64,000 bases of DNA from Paragonimus westermani (Eukaryota > Platyhelminthes > Trematoda > Plagiorchiida > Troglotrematidae): assembly GCA_008508345.1 (NCBI GenBank), contig QNGE01001737.1, positions 54,591 to 118,590 of the forward strand, given 5' to 3'. The notes beneath the pieces are model-generated. The model saw nothing but the letters and a program-made list of their open reading frames with translations, did not search any database and was not told the DNA's origin. A program made the position numbers and the translations under genes. Below are positions 11,156 to 22,630 of this stretch, one piece after another; positions within the stretch are counted from its first letter, which is position 1, and the number at the start of each line of letters is the position of its first letter.

Positions 11156-13329
11156 CATCCGAGCCTCCAATCGATTTAAATGACGCCGTTAATCTGGAAA
11201 GTTTGCGAAATCTTTTAGCGAAGCCAGAAATCCAGGCCCGGTTGTTACCTCACCTTCCTACCAACGATGACCTCGAGGCCAACCCAACAAGTGATTTGGC
11301 CAATCTGACCACCAATATTCGTTCCTCACAATTCAAGTCCACCCTGAAGGTAGCTTGTTCCCTGAACCCATTGTTTGTGTTAACCAGTTTTTAGGTACCT
11401 CCTTTTTAAAACATTTATTCCCTTTTTCGTGGTTGGTATTCCGGTGTCCATCCGAATTTCGTCTTATCAGTTTTGCTGGGAAACGATAAAAAACAATGCT
11501 AGTTGTCCTGATTCGTTTTCGTAAGGTAACTCCTTAGCGAGATGCAGTTGGTGTGATTGAGTTCGCACTATCTGACTTGCGTTCATTGTGATTATCGACC
11601 ACTGGTCGTTGCAGTAGGCGCATGTAGTCGAAAACAAATGATATACTCGTTTCCAGTTTCATTTATCAACCGCACGCCACTTACGGTGATTCTCCTTTGC
11701 CGCACCAACTCATTATTGGGTTAAAAACAGCATGTGAATCAAGAATGGCTCAAAACCCGACCTGTTGTGATACTTCAACCTCAGCTGAAGCTGAGGCACG
11801 CATTTGCTATTTTACGGCGCAGAGGATTAATTAAACTGTAAGTGTACCCCACCTGACGTTCGTCTCACCGTTACGGATTACGGTTATGCTGGTTGTTAGC
11901 TTCGCATACATTTATACCTGACTTTTCTGATAATCTCGGAATATAACGACTGTTTATTCGGTTTTGTGCCGGGACCACTTAAGCTCTTGGTGTTGTCTCG
12001 TGTCGTTTTGATAGCTTTAGGATACAAGTGATACTCGTACCCGGCATACTTTCGCAAGCATTAAAGAGCTCATGAAACAGGTCAGGTTCCATAGACTCGC
12101 CCTTGTTTGCTCAGGAATTATGGAAGTATGAATATTCCTGACTTGCTGTGTAGGTTTGGTACCTGCTATCTCAGGTATCTTCGGGGACAGTGTCCATTCA
12201 TTGTATGTAGCCGTATCTTTCCAACCCTCAAGTGACTCACACTGTGTTATGTTGAGGGCCAACCTGATGTGGCTACATTGATGGACTAGTCGTTATGTTG
12301 CGGTCTGCCTCATAACGTTTACGGTCATTTCGACTAGAATTAACTGCTCTTAATCTCTTTGATGTGGTTACCGGTAGTAGCATCATTTTGCTGGACACGA
12401 AAAAAAGCGTTTCGTTATTTCATGTTACGGACTTATCCGCGAACTGTTTGGTTTTTACAATTTTGTCAAATGTTCAGGTGACTCGACAGTAGTACTCCAC
12501 TCTCGTGATTCTATTCAAATTAGACCCTACAGTGAATTGTCCATCAGCTTCAGTACCAAGATCAGTGTTCGTCACAACTGCCTTCTTTCTTCCATCTTGC
12601 TAACCATTGTCACAGGTAAAAACGTCTACGACACAAGTTCTCGGCGCGGGCTCTCATTGTGTGACCTATAAAGTCTCGTTGTTTGATTACCGTCGGTCGG
12701 TGGTTGATGTTCTGCTGAATGTTTTGAAGACCCTCTCTTGGCTGTTGTTGATCTTCCGTATCAATCATTAGTGTACATCTGTCGACCACGATGATGCTGT
12801 CGGTTAGGTGGAGTATGTATTCAGATGTCATAGTGTGGTTCATTTATACTTCAATTGTGCGTAGAGACTCTCGAAGTTCGACCTCTTTCATCGTCCGTTG
12901 GTCTGCATCAAGCGGGTCGATCGTCCGGAAGAATTCGACTTCACGATTAACGGCCCGTTCTATTTTGGTTAACTTAGCTACTCTCACCGCATGTTGTGTA
13001 GCACGGTCACAAACTAATGTGATCTTAACTACGTCATCTGGTAACTTTGTTACATGATATCCACAATAATTTTGCATTCATTGTAACTTGAAAGAGCTCC
13101 AACAGTGTGCCTTCTTCTGACGTCTGTTGAATTGGTCTTTTCTTACTGTTTTGAAAATCAGCAATGCCTACACTACTTACGCAGATTGAGAAGGGAAAAA
13201 AAGCTACTAATGTATTTTATGCTCTGGACTTCATTCGGGTTACTTTGTTTTTCAAACTGTTAGTTTAGTAATCTGTTTCCAACTAACTGAAAAGTATACC
13301 TTTTGCTATAGCGAGCGAACACATACGAT

Positions 13330-13377
<48 letters not shown>

Positions 13378-13417
13378 AGCGNNNNNNNNNNNNNNNNNNN
13401 NNNNNNNNNNNNNNNNN

Positions 13418-13459
<42 letters not shown>

Positions 13460-14608
13460 AGGGATTGTTTATAATCCACAATGCGATTGATTTAACAGAT
13501 TCCTGTCTACGAAATTCAGCGTCTCACCTTGTCGCTCCAACATGTGACTGTCTTAGTACATCTTCCTGCTAACATCTGTCTATATGCTTCAGGCACTTTG
13601 CCAAATAATTCGTTTACACACAGTTCACGTGATTTAACCAGCACACACAATGCAAGTTCACCAACTATTTGATCGGTTATACGACAGATTTGTTCTCGTA
13701 AACACTTTCGGTCTAGATCATTCATTTGGTGGCACTAAACTGAAATCACATTTTTTCAGTTACCATGTTTGGGGCTTTTAGATCTATACTGGACATTGTG
13801 TTTGTGGATCATGGAGTTTTTCTCTGGGCTACAAGTGCGACTCGAAAGGCGATGTGATTTCATCCTTGCTTCGTAGTCGTCTAGTCATTCTAACTTAGAA
13901 CACTTTTAGTCTTTTTCAGCGGCATTTCAAACCGGAGAACTTGCTCCCGTTCTGGCCCAATTCAAGCTGGGAGCTGAAGCTGATGAGGCCGCCAAACATG
14001 GAGGTAGGTCTTGGCCACGTTTTCCGTACATCCCTGTTCCACGTCATCCACTCACCGTATATGTATCTCACCATAAATGCTCTGGATCCTGACAACTCTG
14101 TAAGTCCTTTGGTATCACCTTTCTGATTTTGAATAAATGATTTTCTACATAACTAGCCATCGTAACCACGGCAGTCAAGTTGGTTATATCGTAGCGTAGC
14201 CGCTTTCATGATTAATCAGTCGATGTTACTGCCTTACGAGATCACCTGTTACAACAATGTTCGTTCGTCTCACTTGTTCACATGAATGTCTTTTTGTGTG
14301 TACCCACCTCTGTTTTGTAGCCGTGCACTCAATTGTGTCCATCCAGTGGGAAATGCAGTGTTCTGATATTACTTTTTTTCTTCCATCTCATACGCTTATT
14401 TTGTATTTCAGATCTAGTAGCCTTTGCTCAGGCCTTACAAAACGCCACTGGTTCATCCACAGATGTTTCCTCTGCTGAGGCAAGTCCGGGTGAGCCGTCT
14501 GTTGCCCCCCCTGAATCGGACGGGCAGAATAAAAAAGAGGAACAAGGTGGATCATCAACCGATCCGAAAACGAATGAGTCAAATGAAACTGCAATGGACA
14601 CCGATTAG
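11156..14608 (+). CDS. ADRM1: ADRM1/RPN13 proteasomal ubiquitin receptor, last three exons
   Basis: C-terminal part of RPN13, the 19S proteasome subunit that binds ubiquitin through an N-terminal Pru domain and activates the deubiquitinase UCH37/UCHL5 through a C-terminal DEUBAD domain. Exons are 11156-11349, 13910-14003 and 14412-14608 (TAG stop). Acceptors end ..ctag, ..tttag and ..ttcag; donors are aag|gtagct and gag|gtaggt. Phases join exactly: 2 bases carried in, then 0, then 1. Exon 1 encodes LAKPEIQARLLPHLP, matching the start of DEUBAD. Exon 2 encodes FSAAFQTGELAPVLAQF and GAEADEAAKHG. Exon 3 encodes DLVAFAQALQN and then a Ser/Thr/Glu-rich tail ending AMDTD. No stops or shifts were seen. 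The Pru exons are outside the window. Confidence 0.95.
12610..13725 (-). CDS. candidate antisense gene nested in ADRM1 intron
   Basis: Unrecognised minus-strand gene candidate inside the second ADRM1 intron of the window. The first exon (13725-13528) opens with ATG in a ccaccaaATGa context, runs 66 codons (MNDLDRKCLREQICRITDQI at its start), and ends at a strong donor, gacaag|gtgaga, in phase 0. A second open segment lies at 13077-12844 (ERAVNREVEFFRTIDPLDAD within it), charged and helix-prone. It is followed in the same frame, after one TAA, by a further 77 codons to 12610. The acceptor for the second segment is unclear. No known family is recognised. It could be a small coiled-coil protein gene or a decayed gene copy with a stop. 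Confidence 0.35.
13333..13457. repeat. (TA)n microsatellite with assembly gap
   Basis: TA dinucleotide tract interrupted by 36 N at 13382-13417. TA repeats flank the gap on both sides, so the missing bases are probably more of the same and the true length is unknown. Confidence 0.95.
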
Positions 14609-15590
14609 TCGTTCTATCACTTCGACCGACTACACCCTCGGTTACTGTCTGTATGCGCGTCTGGCAACGGGTTCTTTCCAAATCGTTTTATTAATCTTAT
14701 GAACGGCTGCCCGAATTCTTGCCATCTGCGCTAAACTTCAGTTCCAGCTTCATACTGTACTTGTTCCAAATCACCATTATTCCTTTCTACTGTTGTTTTA
14801 TTTTGGACAGCAGAGCTCGCGTGCCCTCCTCCTGAATTGTATACCAATCGTTTGCTTTCGAACTTCGACTATGTATACTTTAGAGTACCAATGTTCACTA
14901 ACATCGTTAAGTTTCTTTATGGCTTGTTTTTTTTGTCTCGTGTGGGTTCTTCTGCTAGATGTCCGTTGTTTGACATTGTCATGGTCAACGATGCGTTTTG
15001 TTGGAATAAAAACTATAAATATGTCGTTTTCCGGGATGCGAGAAAACAGTCACCTTTGGTTGACGTTTCCGCTATCAGCTTACCTGACGGGTTATTGCCT
15101 TTTCCTCCCAAGAAATCAGACATTAAACTCAGATGGAAATTTATTCCAGTAAAATTTAAGCACACTGTTCATCCAACCGTTTCGTCCGCTGTTCTGGTTT
15201 CATTACCTGTTTGCGGTCTTTGAACGCAATATTTTTTCCCACCTGGTTGGTTCGTGACTGTTGTCGGTTGGCGATTTGGTCTGATTGGCTGTGTTCCTTC
15301 TAACCTGGTCGTAATCACACAACGGCTCTAAGTCTGATAAGTTGGCACTGTGGTTTGGGCTACCGCTCATCTCAACAGTATCCCATAAGAAGATAAAAGG
15401 TCAACAATTACTAAAAGAAGACTGGGCGGAAGAACTAGGAATGGTATAAATGCAGGTACGCGACTGATTGCGGCACACTGTCATCTACCACCGATGTGAG
15501 CGATCATGAGGACTAGCCGAGTAAGCAACACCTACCCAATTCATTCAAAGGAACAGTCAGAATTTTCGTATTTCCCGTTCACGCTGCTGC
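14609..15590. other. ADRM1 3' flank
   Basis: AT-rich sequence after the ADRM1 stop. An AATAAA occurs at about 15005 (ggaataaaaac), a possible polyadenylation signal for a 3' UTR of about 0.4 kb. Overlapping plus-strand open frames at 14793-15223 are low-complexity and unassigned. Confidence 0.4.
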
Positions 15591-15830
15591 TTAATCACCA
15601 CGCGGCTTTATCCTAATGTTGGTAGTCTTAGTGTCTAGTGCCCGGTACAAACGCTTAAATGACGTGCATTGTACGTGACCCAACCATCGCAGGTTGTGCA
15701 ACGTGATTAGCTGATCATTTGATCGCTCACCCCGAGCCTTAGGGAGTACGCGCCGGCGAACGACGGTGTTACTCACGTGATCAGTCCACTTGATGTGAGC
15801 TAATTGATGGAGACTCCGACGGTCAAACAC
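15591..15830 (-). pseudogene. non-LTR element C-terminal domain
   Basis: About 79 codons ending the ORF2-like protein of the minus-strand element. The order HQLAHIKWTDHVSNTVVRRR then LHNLRWLGHVQC is the typical tail after the RT in flatworm RTE/SR2-type proteins. Its position, downstream of the RT on the same strand, agrees. Confidence 0.65.
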
Positions 15831-16140
15831 AACGAGTATGTTGACATCTTCGTTGCGAACAGACCACGTTTCCGAGCAGCAGAGCGCACACGCATTGTAA
15901 TACTCTTTCTCTCAGCAACAACCGAACGTCCTTTCAACGCCGCAGATTGGCACGAGCAAATTGTACCTTTGTTATCTAATCGGTAGTATTACAAGCTGAC
16001 GAGGTAGTGCTAGTGAAACTGTCAGCAGTCTCGAGCGGATTACCTGCAATGAAGAAAGTAGGAGTGGAAATGCCCTAGTCTTGAAGGAACAATTTAGAGG
16101 TGTGAAGTGCATACAAACCAACCTGCTTGTTTGGCGCAGA

Positions 16141-16645
16141 CTAAGTGTCTTCGACAAAGAGGTTGATTAGGATAACGTCACCCGCATACTTCATGTCAGT
16201 CAGCCTGACCCCAGGAAGATTACCAGACCTCAAATGCACTTTCCAAAATGTCGTCCATGGCAAAATTGCACTGGAAGGGGCAACGTCGGACACCGCTGAA
16301 AGTGATGAACGCCCGAGACAATTGTCCATAAGCTTTTACCCTGCTCCTAGGATGGGCAGAGAGTGATCTAAACGGATTCACGTATTTCTCTGGAGCTCCC
16401 TTGCGAAAAAGGCAGTTCCCAAGAACTTTAGGAGCGACCGATTGGAAAGCAGCATAGGAGTGCCGATGCTCCAAGATCCGTCGTAGGATAAAAGTGTGAT
16501 CAACCCACCCTCGGGTTGATTGAAGTCCTGCCTGTTCTTCACGCATCTGACATTCTCTAGGCCTAACGGGCTTACGTAAAGTGAGAACAGTGAATAATTT
16601 GGACGCAATCGACACGACTGATTCCTCTGTGAATGTCATAGACAT
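16141..16645 (-). pseudogene. non-LTR reverse transcriptase remnant with YAGD box
   Basis: RT palm of the minus-strand element. ALRSLSAH-type wording and SRVKAYGQLSRAFITFSGVR match the same positions as VRVYGELSDSFSTMSGVRQG in the copy at 1-655. The Q-G-C-P block is reduced to RRCPFQ. The next piece reads LTDMKYAGDVILI, where the first catalytic aspartate of YADD is replaced by glycine. Confidence 0.7.
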
Positions 16646-17841
16646 CGACCCCCCTTTTTGAAAATGGAATTACTTTTGGCGAGCACCCATTACGGGACAG
16701 CTTCCCAAGTTTTCTGTTCTGATACCAACTTGTCTCCATCATTCTTGAAAAGAGGAGAGTGAATATTTGGTCCAGGAGTATTGTTACACCTCGATAACTT
16801 AGGTTCCAGGGCCACTTCTGCTTCCGATGGAGGACGATCTGAAATGCAATAACTGACTACTCGGGTCCCATCGCCTAAATGGTTTGACTGAGCCCAGCCG
16901 AATTGATACTCAAAATATTCAGTCCATCTGTCGAATTGGTGCGACTGGCTGGTGACAAGTAAACCATCTTTTTCACATGGTCCCACCAAATCGACGGCCA
17001 GTAAAATCACTATTCAGGGAAAAAGGCTTTCTGCCATTACTGGGTAGAAAGGCTCGCTCCAGCTCTTGGTTTTTCGACCAAGTGATGTTCACGGTCTTTG
17101 TGCAAACGTTTAGTCAACTTGAATTTAAGTTCTCGATCGTCGTCATATTCAGAACCTGGTGAAATCGGACGACACTCGTTCATAGGGTTTGTCGAACTGA
17201 GAAATCCAGTTCCGTCTCGACTGTACAGTTCATTTGGAACACGCATCTTTGCAACACTTTCTCATAGCTCTGTTTGTTGGTTTCTCGTAGCCTAGTCGAA
17301 CTGGGCAGTCTGTTCACAAATACTTCCTGATATGCGTTCTCCATTCTCCTCACGGGAATGTCATTTTTCGGTGTATAACCTCTGGGCAAATGACAATACA
17401 AAGCGGCCACACACAACAGCATCATCCGAGCCCAGGTGGCTGTTCTGAAATGCACGGCAGTCGTCAACAAAGTGTAGCCACATGTGACTGGCTGCTATAT
17501 GATCGAGTTGTGTTCATGACTGAGATTCGCAGGGTGGTCATAATGTAATAATGCGGCTTCCTGTGTTGAAATGCGATGCTCGAAATATGAAGACCATAGA
17601 ACGCGCACAGCTGTAACAGTCCTTCGTCATTATCAGTGCTTCGTGCGCAGATATCAGTTACACTTCCCAGCCGCTTCTCTTCTGGAGAAAAACGACCAAA
17701 CTTAGCATTACAATTGCTGGCTAATATGGTGACATCAGTGTTTATTCTGCTTCAGAAGGGTGTCGTTGGATGACACATGTTTGTTAGGGTGGGCTTACGC
17801 CCATACAATGTATATACAACTCTTCTGGTTTGTGCTGACAG

Positions 17842-18022
17842 GTTTTAACCTTTGTGTTGAGTCCGATAGTGCATAGGCGATTGTTCACTGAGATTCAGTC
17901 GAGCAAACGTTGCTCTGCTCTGAAACCCAGTGGGATTCCCACTCCAACTGGACCACCAGCTTCACTCTCGGTGTCATCACAGACCCTGAGAGAGAAACAC
18001 TTAAGTCAACAGTTATCTAAAG
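17842..18022 (+). CDS. coding-like exon, Ser/Pro-rich, SxIP-like motif
   Basis: Open exon bounded by the acceptor tgctgacag|gtttta and donor tctaaag|gtgggt, 181 nt, leaving one base. It encodes KPSGIPTPTGPPASLSVSS and REKHLSQQLSK. SGIP inside a Ser/Pro-rich basic stretch resembles the SxIP motif of EB1-binding microtubule plus-end proteins; that function is only a guess. Phase would join the exon at 20121, which needs one carried base. Confidence 0.4.
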
Positions 18023-19522
18023 GTGGGTCCAAGTGAACAACCATGTTAAAGTCATAGACTGGCGTCTCTGACACATTACACATCAGATTGCGGAATTGGT
18101 AGAGTACTTGTCGGAACAGGTTTCCTGTTCTATTTATTACGAGGAGGAGAATCCTATTTCTATTAAGCTCATCACTACACCGTGAACGAACCAGCGTATT
18201 TTTTCAAGGGTTTACAGCTGGTGATGGTAGAATTACTCACTGGGTAAGTTGAAATTCGTTGCTTCAATTTGGTCGCCAGAGGACTACAGGATAGTTGCTC
18301 TAGTGGCGATAACGGGTGCTATTCACTGACAGTCGTGGTTCGACGTTCACGAGTTTTTATTAGATTGCGTCTTATGCAAGATATTTAATGGAGCTATTGG
18401 TCAGCGCGTTTCCTTACAACAACCGATGTTTGAAAGGCTAAATTTCGAGCCACTGATCTGCGCTAGTGTGAACAAACTTAGAACCTACCGCTCCCTAAGA
18501 ATTCATCCATGTGGCAAATCTGCGGTGCACACTATTCAAACTTTGTTTCCCACAGCAGTTTTCAGAAACGCAACCAATGATATGAGCAGGTTATTGCATC
18601 TCAAATCTATCTAAGAAAACTTGACTTGTGGACTCGAGATATCTCCGCATTTTTGGCGATGGGCTGAGGTCCTACATTACCGCTGCGGCATATTCTGTTA
18701 GTACAGTGATAATCTACTGGGAAGACAAACGTGACACGTGTACGCTCACCCATGACTTAGCTTTCCTGAAAGTACCGGCTAGGGATTTACTCGCAGCACC
18801 AGCTATTGTTTCATAAGAATCTGTTTTCCTACTCCAAGTAAAGATGGACCTCATCAGTATTGGTATGTATGCTGACCAGCTACGTTGGCACTTGTGACCC
18901 AGGCGTATAAAACTGTACCGGTTTGCCGTGCTGATTGGCTCGTTGTTTGTGGCAAGCCCACCCAAGATTTGGGATATGCGCACATCGTAATCCTTGCCTT
19001 GAATAGTCTGTTAAATTAACCAAATTAGTTTGTCGACCTGCCACACGATGTCACCTATTGTCCACTTAGTCTATGCCTCCATAACCAACTTTGTTACTCA
19101 AACCTCCCACTTAACCAACACATTCGACAACCTGCATCCTGTTTGCACGGTTATGTAATTTTTGTTCGTTCTTGTATTAAACAGAATCAGCGCGTGATTG
19201 TGTAGAGTCAAATGAACTCCATTTCGTAGGTCTATCAATCAAATGCCTGTCTAAATATTCGCTTTCATATGTCCTTTCGATGTCTATCACTCGGTGGTGC
19301 CTTCAGCCCTAGTCTTAATCGATCTAGTTACCTGCCAGATACCGCGTTGGTCAAGGTGGAGCTACACACGATTTCAATCTCCCTTATACCTCATCCAAAA
19401 ACTCGCGAAAAAAGTAGTGGTAGATGAAAAGTTAGCCGACCATTTATGAGTGAACTTCAAGTCAAATTGAATGATGTTATGTACAAATTAGTGATAGGAC
19501 TAACGGTTCACATAATTCACAG

Positions 19523-19576
19523 ATAACGCCGGCTTCTGAGATTGCCGAGCAATTGCTTAGTGTAGATTGCTTGCAG
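19523..19576 (+). CDS. possible short exon
   Basis: After the acceptor ataattcacag the sequence reads ITPASEIAEQLLSVDCLQ in phase 0. It stays open for a further 24 codons to a TAA near 19650. It looks helical and coding-like, but the donor at 19577 (gtcttg) is weak and its phase does not fit the exons at 17842 and 20121. Confidence 0.2.
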
Positions 19577-20120
19577 GTCTTGGCTTTGCAGTGTGCAGTC
19601 CTTTCACACATCATCTTGATGAGTGCAGATCGCAAGAATCACCTGATATAACTATTCACAGCCTAAAATGTCTTTGATTCGCACAGTCTTCAAAATTCAA
19701 ACGAACAGCGCGGATGAAAGTTGTTCCTGGTGGTCGGTGACTGATGGGGCTGGAAAAATGGGTTCTGCTCTTTGCGGTACATTTTGGATCCTGTCAGTGG
19801 GATCACCGCTTAACATTTCCAGCGTCAGTGGCTCGTGCTGCAAGGGAAATCGACAAAACTGTAAACATTACGCAAGGTCCCAAATTACTCTCAGTAATAG
19901 CATAAAAGTCGTTCTAGGTTCAACTTATGGCTTTTAATTCTTCATAGAATTCTGTTAGGAAAGCAACGGAATTGAAAACTTATTAAAAGCCTCTTCTTCG
20001 TTCTGGACGATTCCGTCAGCCCTACTTCACACCTGCCCGTGAGACGACTGATTACAGTTGCGCATAGTGTCATCGGTTGCATAAACTCTGCCTGACCACT
20101 TTTTAATTACTCGCATGCAG

Positions 20121-20272
20121 TCTCAGCAACAACAAATCCAACTTTGTCAAGGGCTATACAACTACTGACAGCGGAGCATTTGGATGACCCATCTGTCTTT
20201 TTCAGTGTTCTATGTAAACGGAACCCCAGCTTGCTGACCGCCGGCGAGGTGGTGTTTGTCATAACTGATTAA
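20121..20272 (+). CDS. coding-like terminal exon
   Basis: After the acceptor ctcgcatgcag there are two carried bases and then 49 codons to TAA. Content includes NPTLSRAIQLLTAEHLDDPS and FFSVLCKRNPSLLTAGE, which looks like real, mildly hydrophobic helical protein. Joined to the exon at 17842-18022 the frame is preserved. I do not recognise the family. An alternative donor (gcgag|gtggtg) at about 20247 could extend the gene. Confidence 0.35.
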
Positions 20273-20685
20273 CTGGTGTTGTGTGTACAAACACTGATAC
20301 GACGGACCAACTTAAGTAACATCTATCGCACTATTTCAAGTAGACCCGGACCATGTTAACGTCTCCCTTTTTTGTTACCCTATTTTGGTAATAGATAGAG
20401 TGCGTCTCAATATTGGCATCGTTTCTGCTAGAAGACAGTTAACAGATCTCCGGTCACTGACCCGTAGTACAGGAATGTGTGTATTATGACGAAAGACCGT
20501 ATGTGCTTCCCTCCTGGACCAGATTCACGATTTGCTCCCTACCCACCAGCTAGTCTGATGCCGTCGATCCTGTATACCCTATTTGTTTTAGGTGTATGCT
20601 CTTGATGAAAATGTATGCACCTCTCGATGGATGCATCTTATCCGTAGCTTTGAACTGATGGGTAGTTAGAAAGTTACATTGCGTT

Positions 20686-20821
20686 TGTAGTGAGGACAGA
20701 CGATCGCACCATACTACTCACACCACTATTCAGTAGCCGCATGGATCGAAATGATGGTGGGATAAATACGGGAGACATATGGGAAGGATCGTTGGAAGGC
20801 AAAATGACATTTAATGACTTT
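20686..20821 (+). repeat. inverted partial LTR (U3 end)
   Basis: Matches the first 136 bp of the LTR at 22323-22626 in inverted orientation, with about eight differences including one 2-base indel. The match ends at tttaatgacttt, where it meets the pol sequence at FRRLNEITINK. Confidence 0.9.
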
Positions 20822-22300
20822 ATTGATCGTTATCTCGTTCAGCCGCCTGAAATCGACACAAAATCGAAATTTACCGTTAGGTTTCTTCATCAACAAGACA
20901 GGAGAGTTGAACGGGCTATCAGCCTCCTCGTTGATTTCTTCCTTCAGCATGTCCTTCACATGTCGTTCAAATTCCGGCTGCAAGTGTATTGGAATTCTTC
21001 GGGAGCCGAATGGCCGAAGTCGTTTTGACTCGATGGGGATTTCGTGCTCAACCCAGTCACAATAGCCATACGGGTCCTGATCCGTAGTGAGCAATCCCTG
21101 AAACTTACGTATCACTTCGTTCAGCAATTGATTATCACAAGTTGGCATTGCTCTGGGTGCGTTCACTTCAATTTGTCCAAACTGGGTTTGGCGCTTTCTC
21201 ACCTGTGGAACCACCCCGTACTTCGCCACCAGTTTGTCATGCTTCAAATCAATCACGGCCCCAACGTGGTCAAGAAAATCCGCCCCCAAGATAGTCTGAC
21301 GTGCGTCGGGGGCAATGATGAACGGTTGGTTGACTACATGACCATCGATTCGAACACCATATTCTGCCAGACCATCAACTTTCAGAGTAAACCCACCGAC
21401 CGTTCGGACCACCATCGCACACGGCCGCACAGTCTTTCCCGGCCTCGGCCCAATCACTGAAATCGCGGCCCCAGTGTCAATCAAACAGTACTCCAATTTA
21501 CCGTCGACTTCTAACCTAGCCTGAACCGTTGTCTTATCAACCGCCCCGATTACCGTATCCCCCTTCCCAAATAAAGAACAATCGAGGAAACGTTTATTAG
21601 GGTACGACCTTTGCTTGCCGAGTGGGCAAAATCTTCGCCAGTGTCCACGTCTTCCGCATCCGTGACAAATGTCGCCACGGCTCTCCCCCTTTTTCACCTT
21701 CAACGCCGCCACTTCCTCAGGCAACTTTTTCACCGCGCTTTGAAGGTCATTCACTTCACTCGGTCCGCTTGCCTCGACCTCGTTGACTGTCGCAGTCTTT
21801 TCTGCTAGCAATTGCCGAGCTGCATCGGCCAACTGTTCCAACGCCATGGGCTGTGTGATGAGGGCAACTCTGAACTGATCCCGGACTGTTGGTGGCACTC
21901 CGTCCAAGAACTGTGCCGTCAGCAGTCGTTGTTCTGAGTCTTGGTCCAAGTGTGGCAGAATCTTGTCAACGCTGCCCGCAGGGACATGACGTAAACAAGA
22001 GCGTCTCCTCCTGGTCCAAGCCGGGCGCCCTTGAACCGCCTCATTGCCTCCTGGCAGTCGGTGTGGGTGTCGAATCCGGCGATCAGCGTCTCCTTCGCGG
22101 CAGCCCACTCCAGCTTCGCAGGGCCCCTTCGCGCCGCACCAGGCACCGCCTTCGCCCTGCCCTTGAGCAGCATCCGCAGGGCCGCCAGCTTCGCCCGGTC
22201 CGCCTTCACTCTGACCGCCTCCGCCACGTCTTCGAATTCCTCCAGGAAATTCCGAACATCCCCATTCTCAAACGGCTGTGGCCACGAGATCTTCATCCTT
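20822..22300 (-). pseudogene. Gypsy gag-protease-RT(start), one frameshift
   Basis: Gag begins near 22290 with MKISWPQPFENGDVRNFLEE and continues in one frame to about 21970. One frameshift moves into the second frame, which stays open to the inverted LTR. Along it: QLADAARQLLAEKTA, the zinc knuckle CHGCGRRGHWRRFC (perfect C-x2-C-x4-H-x4-C), the protease active site IDTGAAISVIG, the protease end TILGADFL, and the first RT motif FRFCVDFRRLNEI. The catalytic YxDD box, RNase H and integrase are missing, so the copy cannot move by itself. The reading frame is otherwise clean, in contrast to 853-5624. Confidence 0.85.
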
Positions 22301-22322
22301 GTATCCTGGTCACGGCACCAAT

Positions 22323-22626
22323 TGTTTTGAATCCAGAAGGCGGATGACACGGAGGTTGTTTTATTGGAGAAACCAATACATCACTCAAGTGTCTCAACGG
22401 GACTAGAAACAAAAACACTCATTTGCAGACCGCACTAGTCCGAGGATGCTCCAGTCACTTTGGACACCATGTGTCAGTTCCATCATGTGGCGAAAGTCAT
22501 TAAATGTCATTCCGCCTTCCAACGATCCTTCCCATCTCTCCCGTATTTACCCCGCGATCATTTCGATCCATGCGGCTACTGAATAGTGGTGTGAGTAGTA
22601 TGGTGCGATCGTCTATCCTCACTACA
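22323..22626 (-). repeat. Gypsy 5' LTR (complete)
   Basis: Starts TGTAGTGAGG at 22626 and ends ttcaaaaca at 22323. It holds an AATAAA (ccaataaaacaacc), as expected for an LTR polyadenylation signal. The sequence tggtgccgtgacc follows two bases later and is the likely primer-binding site. Confidence 0.82.
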
Positions 22627-22630
22627 CGTT

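Larger units (their letters stand above)
15591..17765 (-). mobile_element. APE-type (RTE/SR2-like) non-LTR retrotransposon, degenerate
   Basis: Minus-strand remnant related to the fragment at 1-655. From 17765 downward: an apurinic endonuclease segment (DITILASNCNAKFGRF, then NDEGLLQLCAFYGLHI), the linker with LKFKLTKRLHKDRE (about 17100-17140), RT pieces with RKGAPEKYVN, SRVKAYGQLSRAF and FSGVRR (16220-16645), a decayed catalytic box MKYAGDVILI (about 16150-16200), and the C-terminal region LHNLRWLGHVQC (15591-15830). Many frame changes, and YAGD in place of YADD, mean the RT is dead. Confidence 0.8.
20686..22626 (-). mobile_element. Gypsy retrotransposon with inverted LTR ends, internally truncated
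   Basis: A relatively young Gypsy insertion read on the minus strand: complete LTR (22626-22323), primer-binding-like TGG at 22320, gag, zinc knuckle, protease and the very start of RT. At 20821 the pol frame runs into a 136-bp copy of the first part of the same LTR in the opposite orientation. Both outer ends therefore begin TGTAGTGAGGA facing inward. The 4 bases outside are cgtt on both sides (20682-20685 and 22627-22630), which fits one integration event. Most of RT, RNase H and integrase are absent. Confidence 0.85.

Noticed and set aside
14793..15223. Plus-strand open frames after ADRM1
   Set aside because: They lie in the probable 3' UTR and flank, overlap one another in two frames, and show no domain.
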